From Amycolatopsis suaedae (lineage in GTDB: Bacteria > Actinomycetota > Actinomycetes > Mycobacteriales > Pseudonocardiaceae): a stretch of DNA of 64,000 nucleotides. Where the stretch lies: assembly GCF_004214935.1 (NCBI RefSeq), contig NZ_SFCC01000006.1, forward strand, positions 186,001 to 250,000. The letters are read 5' to 3'. The number at the start of each line of letters is the position of its first letter. Position 1 is the stretch's first letter. A program made the position numbers and the translations under genes. The notes beneath the pieces were generated by a model. The model did no database searches, was not told the origin of the DNA, and saw only the letters and a program-made list of their open reading frames with translations. Of the stretch, positions 49,121 through 57,497 are shown piece by piece.

Positions 49121-50866
49121 CTACGTGTGCTCGCGCAGGCCCCACGCCGGGTCGGTGTGACCGTCGTGCTCGGGCCAGCCGCTGGGCGTTTCGCCCGCTT
49201 CGAACCCGGCGGACGCGATCTGGTTGCCGCCCTGCCGCTTGGCCTCGTACATCGCCGCATCCGCCCGCGACAGGACCTCCTCCGGCCGCTCCTGCGGACG
49301 GATCGAGACCAGCCCGACCGACAGCGTCACGCCGTGGGACAGGTGGTGCGGCAGCGACGCGACGGCCGTCACCGCGCGGCCGAGCGCCTGCTTGGCGGCG
49401 GTCACCGGCGCGCCGGGTAGCAACGCGATGAACTCGTCACCGCCGTAGCGGGCGACGATGTCGCCGCCACGCAGGGCGTCACGCAGCGTGCTGGCGACGA
49501 CGCGCAGCACGTCGTCGCCCTCGGCATGCGAGTGGCGGTCGTTGACGCCCTTGAAGCCGTCGAGGTCGACCAGCGCCACCGACAGCGGCTGGGAGTCGAC
49601 CGACGCCGCCAGCTTGCGCAGCTCGTCGTCGAGTGCCCTGCGGTTGGGCAGCCCGGTCAGCGGATCCTGCAGTGCCTGCTGGGTGATGGCGCCGTGCTGT
49701 GCGGCCAGCCGCTCGTTCTCCCTGCGGGTGTTGAGCGTGGCGATCTGCGACTCGCGCATGGCCCACAGGTCGGCCTCCAGCGCGCCGGCGTAGTTGAGCA
49801 GCAGCGAATGGTTGCTCTGGCCGCCGTGCCGGTCCTCGTTCTCGTGGGTCTCCAGCTTGGCCAGCTCGCGGATGAGGTTGAGCCGCATGGACGGCTGCGA
49901 GTTGTCCTCGGCCATGTTCTGCCGCGCCATCGTCAGCGCCTGCAGCGCCTCGTCGCGCCGGCCGTCGGTGTCCAGGCAGCGGGCCAGCGCGATGGTGACG
50001 ATGACCTGCTCGTGCGGCCAGCCGGGCTCGTCGAGCAGGTTGTGCAGGCGGTCGATGTGGCTGGCGCCCGGTTTGTCCAGCGCGAGGGCCGCGGCGAGCA
50101 CGCCGACCTGGTCGACGGCGGGAATGCCTGCCTTGCGGGGGAACAGCGACTCGGCGAACGGCGCCTCGATGGCGACGGCCATGGTGGCGGCGGTGCTGAA
50201 CTTGTCCGTGGCCTCGTCGAACCGTCCGACGCGCTCCAGGCGCAGGCCCCAGCCCAGCAGCATCTTGACCCGGTTGACCAGCTGCAACGTGATCTCGTGT
50301 GGCCCCGCGCTGTCGCGGATGGCCTGGTGGGCCCTGGAGATGACCTCCTCGGCGGCCTCGTAGACGCCGAGCTGGTTGAGCACCAGCCAGCAGTCGATGA
50401 GCGCGGAGGACAGCAGCTTGTCCCACGCCCGCCTGCCCAGCTGGACGTCCGGGCTGCCTGCCTCGTCGAGGATGGCCAATGCCCTGGCGATCTCGGTGAG
50501 CGCCGCGTCCTCCTGCTCGGCCAGCACGAGCCTGCGGCCACGCAGGGCGTGCGCGTCGGCCCGCAGCAGCGCCAGGCCGTGCCTGCGGGTGTGGGCGAGC
50601 ATCTCGTCGAGGCGTTCCTCGGCCTCGGTGGCCATCCCCTTGGTGACCAGGCGGGCGAGGCCGGTGGCCCGCAGCAGCTGGGCGACCAGCAGGGGCTCGC
50701 CGCGGCGCTGCGTCTCGTCCAGCATCTCGTCGAGGGTGGCGATGATGTCGAGCTGCTCGGCGTAGTTGTTGCGCTGCACCACGGCGATGAGCTCACGGGC
50801 GCGCCCGACCAGCCAGGCGTCGGACATCTCGGCCAGCGCCGGGCGTCTGGTGTGCCTCTCGCTCAC
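49121..50866 (-). CDS. diguanylate cyclase (GGDEF) with helical TPR-like N-terminus
   Basis: Produces c-di-GMP from two GTP; 581 residues from GTG (GAGGAC upstream). Residues about 20-400 are helical repeats of TPR type (e.g. RALALLRADAHALRGRRLVLAEQ-like segments), likely a protein-interaction or sensory platform, and there is no membrane helix. The GGDEF domain (about 415-560) has DPLTGLPNRRAL, the intact active site YGGDEFIALLPG and an RxxD inhibitory site (RGGD) five residues before GGDEF, implying product feedback. No EAL domain. It lies upstream of glmU on the same strand with a 45-nt gap. Confidence 0.93.
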   Translation of the reverse strand: MSERHTRRPALAEMSDAWLVGRARELIAVVQRNNYAEQLDIIATLDEMLDETQRRGEPLLVAQLLRATGLARLVTKGMATEAEERLDEMLAHTRRHGLALLRADAHALRGRRLVLAEQEDAALTEIARALAILDEAGSPDVQLGRRAWDKLLSSALIDCWLVLNQLGVYEAAEEVISRAHQAIRDSAGPHEITLQLVNRVKMLLGWGLRLERVGRFDEATDKFSTAATMAVAIEAPFAESLFPRKAGIPAVDQVGVLAAALALDKPGASHIDRLHNLLDEPGWPHEQVIVTIALARCLDTDGRRDEALQALTMARQNMAEDNSQPSMRLNLIRELAKLETHENEDRHGGQSNHSLLLNYAGALEADLWAMRESQIATLNTRRENERLAAQHGAITQQALQDPLTGLPNRRALDDELRKLAASVDSQPLSVALVDLDGFKGVNDRHSHAEGDDVLRVVASTLRDALRGGDIVARYGGDEFIALLPGAPVTAAKQALGRAVTAVASLPHHLSHGVTLSVGLVSIRPQERPEEVLSRADAAMYEAKRQGGNQIASAGFEAGETPSGWPEHDGHTDPAWGLREHT

Positions 50867-50910
50867 GTCCTCGGGCAGCGCCTTTACCCCCTCGACCAGC
50901 TTGCGTGCTC

Positions 50911-50981
50911 CGCCGCCAGGATTCGAACCTGAACTGTCAGAACCAAAATCTGAAGTGCTGCCAATTACACTACGGCGGATC
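50911..50981 (-). tRNA. tRNA-Gln (anticodon TTG)
   Basis: On the minus strand the acceptor pairs TCCGCCG with CGGCGGA. The anticodon arm TCAGA-TTTTGGT-TCTGA gives anticodon TTG, and the T-arm is CAGG-TTCGAAT-CCTG. The 3' CCA is not encoded. Both D- and T-loops look normal. Confidence 0.95.
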
Positions 50982-51082
50982 GTGCCTGGTCAGGATAAAC
51001 AGGCATGATCCTGCCGGACCACAGGGGTGAGCTGCCGCACCGCCGGAGGTTTTGCCTCTCCCCACGCGTGGAAACCTCCTGT

Positions 51083-51109
51083 ACCGTAACTTACGGCATC
51101 GTAGGTAAG
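51083..51109. promoter_or_regulatory. palindromic operator in desaturase promoter
   Basis: CCGTAA-C-TTACGG (51084-51096) is a perfect 13-nt palindrome. It overlaps a second, looser pair CTTAC (51090-51094) / GTAAG (51105-51109). It lies about 50 nt before the desaturase ATG, the usual place for a TetR-type lipid regulator. The downstream TetR gene is a candidate. Confidence 0.5.
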
Positions 51110-51143
51110 GTCACCCTTAGTGGGTATGTAGCAGGAAGAAGTG

Positions 51144-52112
51144 ATGCGCATGACGGCCACGCTCGACCGCTCCGCGGGGGGAGAGCCGCCGGCAACCAAG
51201 GGTCCCAAGCCGGTCATCGACGGCAGGCGGGGCTTTTCCGTTCAGTTTTCCGTGTACCTCGGCGTGATCCTGCCGCTGGTCGCGCTGCTGGTCGCCGTGC
51301 CCTTCGCCTGGGGCTGGGGCCTGACCTGGGTTGACGTCGGCCTATTCGTCTTCTTCTACGGGGTGAGCGGCCTGGGGATCACCGTCGCCTACCACCGCTA
51401 CTTCACCCACGGCTCGTTCAAGGCCAAGCCGTGGCTGCGGGTCGTCATGGCCATCGCGGGCAGCATGGCCGTGCAGGGCCCGGTCATCACCTGGGTCGCC
51501 GACCACCGCAGGCACCACGCCTTCTCCGACCGCGACGGCGACCCGCACTCGCCGTGGGCGTTCGGCAGCTCGCCGCTGGCCATCGCCAAGGGCTTCTGGC
51601 ACGCGCACATGGGCTGGCTGTTCGACCGCGACCAGAGCAACCGGGACCGGTTCGCGCCCGACCTGGTGAAGGACCCCGCGATTGTGCGGGTGGACAAGCT
51701 GTTCTGGCTCTGGACGCTGCTGAGCCTGACCCTGCCCGCCCTGCTCGGCGGCCTGATCACCTGGTCGCTGTGGGGCGCGGTGACCGCGTTCTTCTGGGCC
51801 GGGCTGGTGCGCGTGTGCGTGCTGCACCACGTGACCTGGTCGGTGAACTCGATCTGCCACATGATCGGTGAGCGCCCGTTCGCGGCGCGGGACCGGTCGG
51901 CGAACTTCTGGCCGCTGGCGATCCTGTCGTTCGGCGAGTCGTGGCACAACCTGCACCACGCCGACCCGACGTCGGCCCGGCACGGTGTGCAGCGTGGGCA
52001 GATCGACCTGTCGGCACGGCTGATCTGGATCTTCGAGAAGTTCGGCTGGGCGTACAACGTGCGCTGGCCCACCCCGCAGCGACTGGCCCGGATCGCGGCG
52101 GAGTCACGCTGA
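51144..52112 (+). CDS. membrane acyl-CoA/stearoyl-type delta-9 desaturase
   Basis: Di-iron integral membrane desaturase inserting a double bond into acyl chains; 322 residues. The ATG at 51144 follows AGGAAG; ATG at 51150 is also possible. Helices near 35-80, then His boxes HRYFTH (near 83), HRRHH (near 120) and HNLHH (near 270), the standard DesA3-type set, with two further helices around 185-225. It is not in the syntenic mycobacterial block, so it appears to be an insertion. The palindrome at 51084-51096 may mediate control, possibly by the adjacent TetR. Confidence 0.94.
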   Translation: MRMTATLDRSAGGEPPATKGPKPVIDGRRGFSVQFSVYLGVILPLVALLVAVPFAWGWGLTWVDVGLFVFFYGVSGLGITVAYHRYFTHGSFKAKPWLRVVMAIAGSMAVQGPVITWVADHRRHHAFSDRDGDPHSPWAFGSSPLAIAKGFWHAHMGWLFDRDQSNRDRFAPDLVKDPAIVRVDKLFWLWTLLSLTLPALLGGLITWSLWGAVTAFFWAGLVRVCVLHHVTWSVNSICHMIGERPFAARDRSANFWPLAILSFGESWHNLHHADPTSARHGVQRGQIDLSARLIWIFEKFGWAYNVRWPTPQRLARIAAESR

Positions 52113-52129
52113 GCGTCTAGGCTGGCCGG

Positions 52130-52798
52130 GTGGCCGCCAGACGCCGAGCTAAGCGAGACGCGGTCACCGGAGCACGTCCGAGTGCTCCGGTGACACGTGT
52201 GCGGATGACCGGCGCCGAGCGGCGGCAGCAGCTGCTGAACGTCGCCAGGGAACTGTTCGCCGAAAAGGGTTTCGAGGGCGCGTCGATCGAGGAGATCGCG
52301 CATCGCGCCAACGTCTCCAAACCCGTGGTGTACGAACACTTCGGCGGCAAGGAAGGTATCTACGCGGTCGTCGTCGACCGGGAGACCCAGCTGCTGCTGG
52401 ACCGGATGGTGTCCACTTTGCACGGTGGGCACCCGAGGGCGATGCTGGAGCAGGCCGCGACGGCGTTGCTGAGCTACGTCGAGGACTCACACGACGGCTT
52501 CCGCATCCTGGTGCGGGACTCACCGGTGGCCAGCTCGACGGGCACGTTCTCGACGCTGCTCAACGACATCGCCAGCCAGGTCGAGCACATCCTGGCCCAG
52601 CAGTTCTCCGCGCGTGGCTACGACGACAAGCTCGCCGCGCTGTACGCGCAGGCGCTGGTCGGCATGGTCGCGCTGACCGGGCAGTGGTGGCTCGACGCCC
52701 GCAAGCCCAAGCGGGCCGAGGTGGCCGCGCACCTGGTCAACCTGGCCTGGAACGGCCTGTCCCACCTGGAGCACAAGCCCAAGCTGCGCCTGAACTGA
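52130..52798 (+). CDS. TetR-family regulator (Rv1019-type position)
   Basis: 222 residues from GTG, 17 nt after the desaturase. The HTH domain (about 25-75) contains RELFAEKGFEGASIEEIAHRANVSKPVVYEHFGGKEGIYAVVVD. The ligand domain (about 90-205) has RILVRDSPVASSTGTFSTLLND and GQWWLDARKP. The M. tuberculosis locus has a TetR gene (Rv1019) between glmU and mfd; this one is the positional match. The close spacing to the desaturase suggests co-transcription and possible control of membrane lipid unsaturation. Confidence 0.88.
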   Translation: MAARRRAKRDAVTGARPSAPVTRVRMTGAERRQQLLNVARELFAEKGFEGASIEEIAHRANVSKPVVYEHFGGKEGIYAVVVDRETQLLLDRMVSTLHGGHPRAMLEQAATALLSYVEDSHDGFRILVRDSPVASSTGTFSTLLNDIASQVEHILAQQFSARGYDDKLAALYAQALVGMVALTGQWWLDARKPKRAEVAAHLVNLAWNGLSHLEHKPKLRLN

Positions 52799-52819
52799 CG
52801 CTCCCGGGGGGCCGAAGCA

Positions 52820-52868
52820 TGTGAAGGCCACCTTCACCACGTCACACGTAATGAAGGTGGCCTTCACG
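52820..52868. repeat. GTGAAGGCCACCTTCA palindromic repeat, copy 3
   Basis: TGTGAAGGCCACCTTCA (52820-52836) pairs with TGAAGGTGGCCTTCACG (52852-52868), 16 of 17 pairs, 15-nt loop. The loop differs from copies 1 and 2. Confidence 0.8.
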
Positions 52869-53115
52869 AGCCTGGGCCGAACCACGTCTCGCGATCTGGA
52901 ACCGACGTCCACATCGTGAGTTCTGCGCTCACGCACGCGAGTTCTGCATTCCGGCACGCGAACTCTGCGCTCGGAACCACCCGCCTCGCCCTGCCGCACC
53001 CGGATTTTGCCGGGGCACTGACGTGAGACGTGTGAAGGTGGCCTTCACGTACCCGGCACCGGCGTTCACGTACGTGGACCGGGCCGGACGCGGGGGTACG
53101 CTCCGGCGCGGCAGT

Positions 53116-53130
53116 GTGAAAGCGCTTACC
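53116..53130. promoter_or_regulatory. LacI-family-like operator before SDR gene
   Basis: GTGAAAGCGCTTAC has the perfect core AAGCGCTT and the TGxAAxCGxTTxCA pattern of LacI-family sites. It ends 14 nt before the SDR ATG, in the likely leader. No LacI gene is in the window. Confidence 0.35.
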
Positions 53131-53143
53131 AAGAAGGTGGGGC

Positions 53144-53878
53144 ATGGGCGACAGCAGGGAAGTCGTGGTGACCGGGGGTGGCACCGGAATCGGGTACGCC
53201 GTCGCGGCGCAGTTCGCCAAGGCGGGTGACCGGGTGACGATCACCGGTCGCAGGGAGCAGGTGCTGGCCGAGGCGGCGACGCGGCTCGGCGCACGCCACG
53301 TCGCGTTCGACGCCGCCGATCCGGCGGCCGTCCAGGCGGCACTGGCGGACCTGCCCGAGCGGGTGGACGTGTTGATCAACAACGCGGGCGGCAACACCGA
53401 CCGCGACGGCCGCCCGGCGCCCGAGCCGGGCGACCTCGCCGCGCTGGCCGACGGCTGGCTGGCCAACTACACCGCCAACGTCATCACCACCGTCCTGGTC
53501 ACCGCGGCACTGCGGGACCGGCTCGCCGAGGGGGCGAGGGTGGTGACCATCGGCTCGATCGCCGCGAAGGCGGGCTCGGGTTCCTACGGCGCAGCCAAGG
53601 CGGCGCTGGAGGCGTGGAACGTCGACCTGGCGCGGCAGCTCGGCCCGGCCGGCGGCAGCGCGAACATCGTCGCGCCCGGCGTCATCCGCGACACCGAGTT
53701 CTTCAAGGGCACGGTCACCGAGGAGTGGATCCGCGGGCGGACCGACGCGGCCTTCAACCGGCGCGCCGGGCAGCCGGAGGAGGTCGCCGACCTGATCTTC
53801 TTCCTGGCGGGCACGGGTGCGGGGCATATCACCGGCCAGGTCGTCCACATCAACGGCGGTGCCCACCAGGCCAGGTGA
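53144..53878 (+). CDS. short-chain dehydrogenase/reductase
   Basis: Classical NAD(P)-dependent SDR of 244 residues. TGGGTGIG near residues 10-17 (cofactor), NNAGG near 84, Ser in VTIGSIAAKAG and the catalytic Y-x3-K in SYGAAKAAL near 147-151; PG at 174-175. An Arg after the first strand (ITGRREQ) suggests NADP preference. Substrate unknown. It converges with the alpha/beta hydrolase gene (3-nt gap). A LacI-type palindrome sits just before its start. Confidence 0.93.
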   Translation: MGDSREVVVTGGGTGIGYAVAAQFAKAGDRVTITGRREQVLAEAATRLGARHVAFDAADPAAVQAALADLPERVDVLINNAGGNTDRDGRPAPEPGDLAALADGWLANYTANVITTVLVTAALRDRLAEGARVVTIGSIAAKAGSGSYGAAKAALEAWNVDLARQLGPAGGSANIVAPGVIRDTEFFKGTVTEEWIRGRTDAAFNRRAGQPEEVADLIFFLAGTGAGHITGQVVHINGGAHQAR

Positions 53879-53881
53879 TCC

Positions 53882-54724
53882 TCACCGCTGTTCGAGCAGC
53901 GCCCTGAGCGCGCCGGCGAACTGCGTGGGACGTTCGGTCGGCCCGAGGTGGCCGCCGGGGACCTCGGTCAGCGGGAGGCCGAGCCCGGTGGCCAGGGCCG
54001 CCGCGGCCCGATAGGGAAGCTGGCCGCGGGAGTCGATTCCCGCGACGGGGACCAGCCGGGTGCGTGCCGCGCCGAGCGCCGTCAGGTCGATGTCGTTGGT
54101 GGTGAACGGGATCAGGACGTGCTCAAGGAACAGCGGCTGGAGTTCCCTGAGTCGCGCGAACAGCTCCACTAACTCCGGGGTGGGCGGCTCGGGTCGCGTC
54201 TCGGCGTAGCCGTCGAGCCAGTCGCCGTAGTGCCGCGGTTCCGGAAAGGTCGTGCCGGGTTCGGGGGTGGTCATGGCCTCGGTCATGAGCCGCCCCGCTT
54301 CGTCCAGGTCCCCGGCGCGCGCGGCCGTCCGGACCGCTTCGAGCGCGTCCCGATGACGTCCGGCGTCCGGCAGCAGGCTTAGCACCGGGGGCTCGTGGAC
54401 GACGGCGAGGCGAACGCGGTCGGGCTCGTGGGTCAGCAGTTCGAGAGTGGTGATGGCCCCGGCGCTGAAGGCGACCACGACCGGCGGCTCGTCGAAGAGC
54501 GCGTCGATCAGGCCAAGGGCGTCCTCGGCGTACACCTTCGGATGCTGGTCGGTGCCCGGCCGCGACGAGACCAGGCGGCTCGACATGGTGACGACGCGGT
54601 GGTGGCCCGCCAGGTGCGTGGCGAGCCCGTCGAGGCTGCCGGGATGGCCGGAGCCGCCGGGCAGGAGCAGCAGCGGCGGGCCTTCGCCGCGTTCGCGGTA
54701 GTCGATGGGGGTTTCGGTGCGCAA
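53882..54724 (-). CDS. alpha/beta-fold hydrolase
   Basis: 280 residues starting at a TTG (54724), supported by AGGAGAG 5 nt upstream and absence of another start. Oxyanion segment LLLPGGSGHPGSL; nucleophile elbow AFSAGA near 96-101 (Gly to Ala at the first position of GxSxG); likely acid in the cap region and His in GGHLG near 262. Activity may be esterase, epoxide hydrolase or C-C bond hydrolase. It lies 9 nt downstream of the TetR gene and on the same strand, so the regulator probably controls its own operon including this gene. Confidence 0.88.
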   Translation of the reverse strand: MRTETPIDYRERGEGPPLLLLPGGSGHPGSLDGLATHLAGHHRVVTMSSRLVSSRPGTDQHPKVYAEDALGLIDALFDEPPVVVAFSAGAITTLELLTHEPDRVRLAVVHEPPVLSLLPDAGRHRDALEAVRTAARAGDLDEAGRLMTEAMTTPEPGTTFPEPRHYGDWLDGYAETRPEPPTPELVELFARLRELQPLFLEHVLIPFTTNDIDLTALGAARTRLVPVAGIDSRGQLPYRAAAALATGLGLPLTEVPGGHLGPTERPTQFAGALRALLEQR

Positions 54725-54733
54725 GGGTCTCTC

Positions 54734-55291
54734 CTAGGCCATGGACCAGTTGGCCAGGGTGTGGTGGAGTGTGTCGACCGCTCGCCGCCACGAGGTGTCG
54801 AGACTGTGGTCGGCGGTGAAGCTGCCGGTGGCCTCCAGGTCGCTGAAGCCGTGCAGGGTGCTGCGCAGGAGACGGACCGCGTCGGTGGCGTCGGGTTCGG
54901 TGAGGTCGTAGCCGCGCAGCAGCGCATAACACGCCTCGACGATGCGGGTCACGCCCGGCGAGTCGGACGGCACCGGGTGACGGGTGGCCGCGTAGCGGCC
55001 CGGATGCCCGGTGGCCATGGCCCGGTAGGCGTCGGCGAAGGCGACCAGGGCGTCGCGCCGGGAGCGGCCTGCCACGGCCGAGCCGAGCGCGTCGGCCCAT
55101 TCGGTGAGTGCGAGCTGCGCGACGCGTTCCCGCAGGTCGGCCAGCCCGCGGATGTGGGTGTAGAGGCTCGCGTCGCGGACGCCGAAGTGCTTCGCGACGG
55201 CCGCCAGCGTCAGGTTCCCGAAGCCGATCTCGTCGGCCAGATCGGCGGCGGCGGACACGAGCGCGTCCGGCGTGATCCTCTCCCGCGGCAT
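54734..55291 (-). CDS. TetR-family regulator with WHG/TetR_C-type domain
   Basis: 185 residues from ATG 55291 (GGAGG/AGGAAG upstream). HTH near residues 8-50: LVSAAADLADEIGFGNLTLAAVAKHFGVRDASLYTHIRGLADL, split by turn residues. C-terminal domain contains HPGRYAATRHP and LRSTLHGFSDLEATGSF, seen in TetR proteins with a C-terminal WHG domain. Paired CCTAGG palindromes lie 12-31 nt upstream of the ATG and are likely the auto-operator. It is followed by the alpha/beta hydrolase. Confidence 0.88.
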   Translation of the reverse strand: MPRERITPDALVSAAADLADEIGFGNLTLAAVAKHFGVRDASLYTHIRGLADLRERVAQLALTEWADALGSAVAGRSRRDALVAFADAYRAMATGHPGRYAATRHPVPSDSPGVTRIVEACYALLRGYDLTEPDATDAVRLLRSTLHGFSDLEATGSFTADHSLDTSWRRAVDTLHHTLANWSMA

Positions 55292-55302
55292 CTTCCTAAC
55301 CT

Positions 55303-55322
55303 CCCTAGGGCACATCCTAGGG
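55303..55322. promoter_or_regulatory. paired CCTAGG palindromes upstream of TetR gene
   Basis: CCCTAGGG (55303-55310) and CCTAGGG (55316-55322), separated by CACAT, lie just before the ribosome-binding site of the TetR gene. AT-centred CCTAGG is rare in such a GC-rich genome. Probable TetR auto-operator. Confidence 0.5.
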
Positions 55323-55344
55323 TACACAGGCCACGGGGGCCGGA

Positions 55345-55587
55345 GCGCACGCGAGTTCTGCGCTCGAGACCAGCCACGTCGCCTGCCCGAGGCCCGACTT
55401 TGCCGGGGCGGGCGGCCGGAAGGCAGAACTCGCGGTCGTGAAGGCAGAAGTCGTGGTCCGGAACGCAGAACTCACGATGCGGACTCGGCATCGCATACTC
55501 GGCAGCCATTGGGGGACACGCGACAAGCCACCCACACCGGACGATGCCGCGAAGGTGGGCCTTCACGGCAAGGTCCGCGGCGGCGGG
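55345..55587. repeat. repeat-filled gap: CGAGTTCTGC units and shared 34-nt element
   Basis: Gap between TetR and PQQ dehydrogenase genes. One CGCGAGTTCTGC unit (about 55349), a GACTTTGCCGGGGCGGGC segment like that at 53.0 kb, three inverted GCAGAACTCGC-type units (55424-55475), and a 34-nt element (55507-55540) that repeats the inverse of 8693-8727 with few changes. No gene seen. Confidence 0.7.
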
Positions 55588-56790
55588 TCAGGCCAGCGTG
55601 ACGCGCAGGATCTTGTCGTTGTCGCCGGTCGAGGTTGAGACGTACAGCGCGCCGTCGGGGCCGAGCCGGGCGGCCCGCAGCCTGCCGTGGGTGTCGTTGA
55701 ACTCCGGCGGCAGCAGCACGTCGGTGACCGCCCCGGAGCCGTCGAGCCGGAACAGCAGCATCTTCTGCCCACGCAGCGCGACCACGGCGAGCCTGCCCTC
55801 CAGCTGACCCCACTGCGTACCGGCCAGGAAAGCCGCGCCGCTGGGTGCCTCGGACACCGAACCGGACGTCCACAGTGGAGGGACGGCGTCCGGGAACCGC
55901 TCGGTGTCGCTCATCGAGACGCTCTCGTCGTACTCGTCCGTGGTGCCGCCCCTGGACGGGTCCCAGCCGTAGTTGCGCCCGGGAATGATCTTGCTGACCT
56001 CGTCGCGGCCCCGCGGCCCGTGCTCGCTGATGAACACCTGGTCGCTGCCCGGCTGCACGGCGACGCCCTGGACGTTGCGGTGGCCGTAGGTGAGCAGCCT
56101 GCGCTCGACGGGGTCGGGCGAGGAGGCGAACGGGTTGTCCGGCAGGCCCTCGCCGGTGCGCAGGTCGATGCGCAGCACCTTGCCGCCCAGGTTCTTCCGG
56201 TCCTGCGGGATGCCGGGGTGGTCGGCGATGTCGCCGGTGCCCACCAGCAGCGCGCCGTCCGGCGCCACCGTCGGCCGGCACCCGGAGTGGCGCCCGCTCG
56301 CGTTGACCGGCAGTCCGGTGAGCAGGTCGCCGACCCGCTGGGCGCTGCGGCCGTCGGGGGACAACGTCCACGTCACCACCCGCACGTCCACCGGGCTGCC
56401 GCCGTTCTGCCTGGTCTGGCAGGTGACGAACCGGCGCGAGTGCACGAAGTCCGGGTGCACGGCGAGCCCCATCAGCCCGCCCTCGCCCTTGACCAGTACG
56501 TCGGCGAAGTCGGCGTCGACCTCGGTCACCGTCGCGCCCGGCGTCATCCCGGACAGCAACGCCAGCCTGCCGGGTCGCTGGGTGACGAGCACCTTGCCGT
56601 CCGGCAGGAAGCCGACGTCCCACGGGTGCTCCAGGCCGCCGGCGACCTCCTCGATCTTCAGCGCGGTCCCGGTCGGTGGGGCCGGTGTCGGCACCTGCGG
56701 GGCCGGGCTCGGTTGCTCGACGGGCTCGCTGCTGCACGCGGTCAGTCCGCAACAGACGGTGAGCAGCAGCCCTACGGTTCGCGCGCGCAT
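55588..56790 (-). CDS. PQQ-dependent soluble aldose sugar dehydrogenase-like lipoprotein
   Basis: Six-bladed propeller of the glucose/sorbosone dehydrogenase family oxidising aldoses with PQQ; 400 residues. The ATG at 56790 gives signal MRARTVGLLLTVCCGLTAC with lipobox LTA-Cys; a longer frame to 56832 is possible. Landmarks: LEHPWDVGFLPDG, GEGGLMGLAVHPDF, GKVLRIDL, HRNVQGVAVQPG, EHGPRGRDEVSKI and NYGWDPSRGG, the PQQ-proximal residues. It lacks PQQ biosynthesis genes nearby, so cofactor must be scavenged or supplied elsewhere. Anchored to the outer face of the membrane. Confidence 0.93.
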   Translation of the reverse strand: MRARTVGLLLTVCCGLTACSSEPVEQPSPAPQVPTPAPPTGTALKIEEVAGGLEHPWDVGFLPDGKVLVTQRPGRLALLSGMTPGATVTEVDADFADVLVKGEGGLMGLAVHPDFVHSRRFVTCQTRQNGGSPVDVRVVTWTLSPDGRSAQRVGDLLTGLPVNASGRHSGCRPTVAPDGALLVGTGDIADHPGIPQDRKNLGGKVLRIDLRTGEGLPDNPFASSPDPVERRLLTYGHRNVQGVAVQPGSDQVFISEHGPRGRDEVSKIIPGRNYGWDPSRGGTTDEYDESVSMSDTERFPDAVPPLWTSGSVSEAPSGAAFLAGTQWGQLEGRLAVVALRGQKMLLFRLDGSGAVTDVLLPPEFNDTHGRLRAARLGPDGALYVSTSTGDNDKILRVTLA

Positions 56791-56891
56791 GGTCACAGCA
56801 TGCGCCGCCAGCTGTGCGTTCGCTGTGTGCACGGGTTATTTCTCACCGGATCCCCTGCCCTGCCGGGAGTTTTGAACTATGGTCCCCGCCG

Positions 56892-57497
56892 ATGGACGTC
56901 AGTCGAAGGCAGACCGGCGGAGCGCCGGTGCGGGAGCGGGCGGATGCGGCACGCAACCGCGAGCGCATTCTGGCCGCCGCGGGACGGCTATTCGCCGAGC
57001 GCGGCATCGAGGCGGTGTCCATGGACCAGATCGCGTCGGCCGCCGGGGTCGGCAAGGGAACGTTGTTCCGCCGGTTCGGCGACAAGGCCGGGATGGCCGC
57101 CGAACTGCTGGGCCGCCGCGAGCTGAGCCTGCAGGAAGCCGTCCGCTCCGGTCAGCCGCCGCTGGGACCCGGCGCGCCGCCCGGCGAACGGCTGGACGCC
57201 TTCCTGTGTGCCTACCTGCGTTTCCTCGAACAGCACCTGGATCTGGTGCACCTGTCGGACACGGCAGCGCCCGGCGCGCGGTACCGGTTCGGCGGCTACT
57301 GGTTCTGGCACCGGCACGTCGCCGCACTGCTCGGCCAGGCGCGGCCGGAGGTCGACGCCGACTACCTCGCACACGTCCTGCTCGGCCCGCTGGCCGCGGA
57401 GCAACGGCGGGCGCTGGCGGGCGAGTACGCGGCCGAGCGGGTACTCGCCGGGTTGCGCACGATGCTGAAGCTGGTGCTCACCGGAAAGCCGCAGTGA
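56892..57497 (+). CDS. TetR-family regulator paired with aminotransferase
   Basis: 201 residues from ATG 56892; an in-frame ATG at 56814 is disregarded. HTH at about 18-65: RERILAAAGRLFAERGIEAVSMDQIASAAGVGKGTLFRRFGDKAG, split by helices. C-terminal domain with RYRFGGYWFWHRHVAALL. It overlaps the class V aminotransferase by 4 nt (GTGA), indicating one operon. The class of ligand is unknown. It is divergent from the PQQ dehydrogenase gene with a 101-nt gap in which no clear palindrome stands out. Confidence 0.9.
   Translation: MDVSRRQTGGAPVRERADAARNRERILAAAGRLFAERGIEAVSMDQIASAAGVGKGTLFRRFGDKAGMAAELLGRRELSLQEAVRSGQPPLGPGAPPGERLDAFLCAYLRFLEQHLDLVHLSDTAAPGARYRFGGYWFWHRHVAALLGQARPEVDADYLAHVLLGPLAAEQRRALAGEYAAERVLAGLRTMLKLVLTGKPQ

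Larger units (their letters stand above)
52799..53143. other. gene-free stretch of repeats
   Basis: 345 nt between TetR and SDR genes. It contains a perfect-arm GTGAAGGCCACCTTCA hairpin (52820-52868), three CGAGTTCTGC-type units (about 52917-52970), a CCGGATTTTGCCGGGGC segment shared with 55.4 kb, a half copy of the hairpin (53021-53050), and a LacI-like palindrome near the SDR start. No ORF is credible. Confidence 0.75.
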
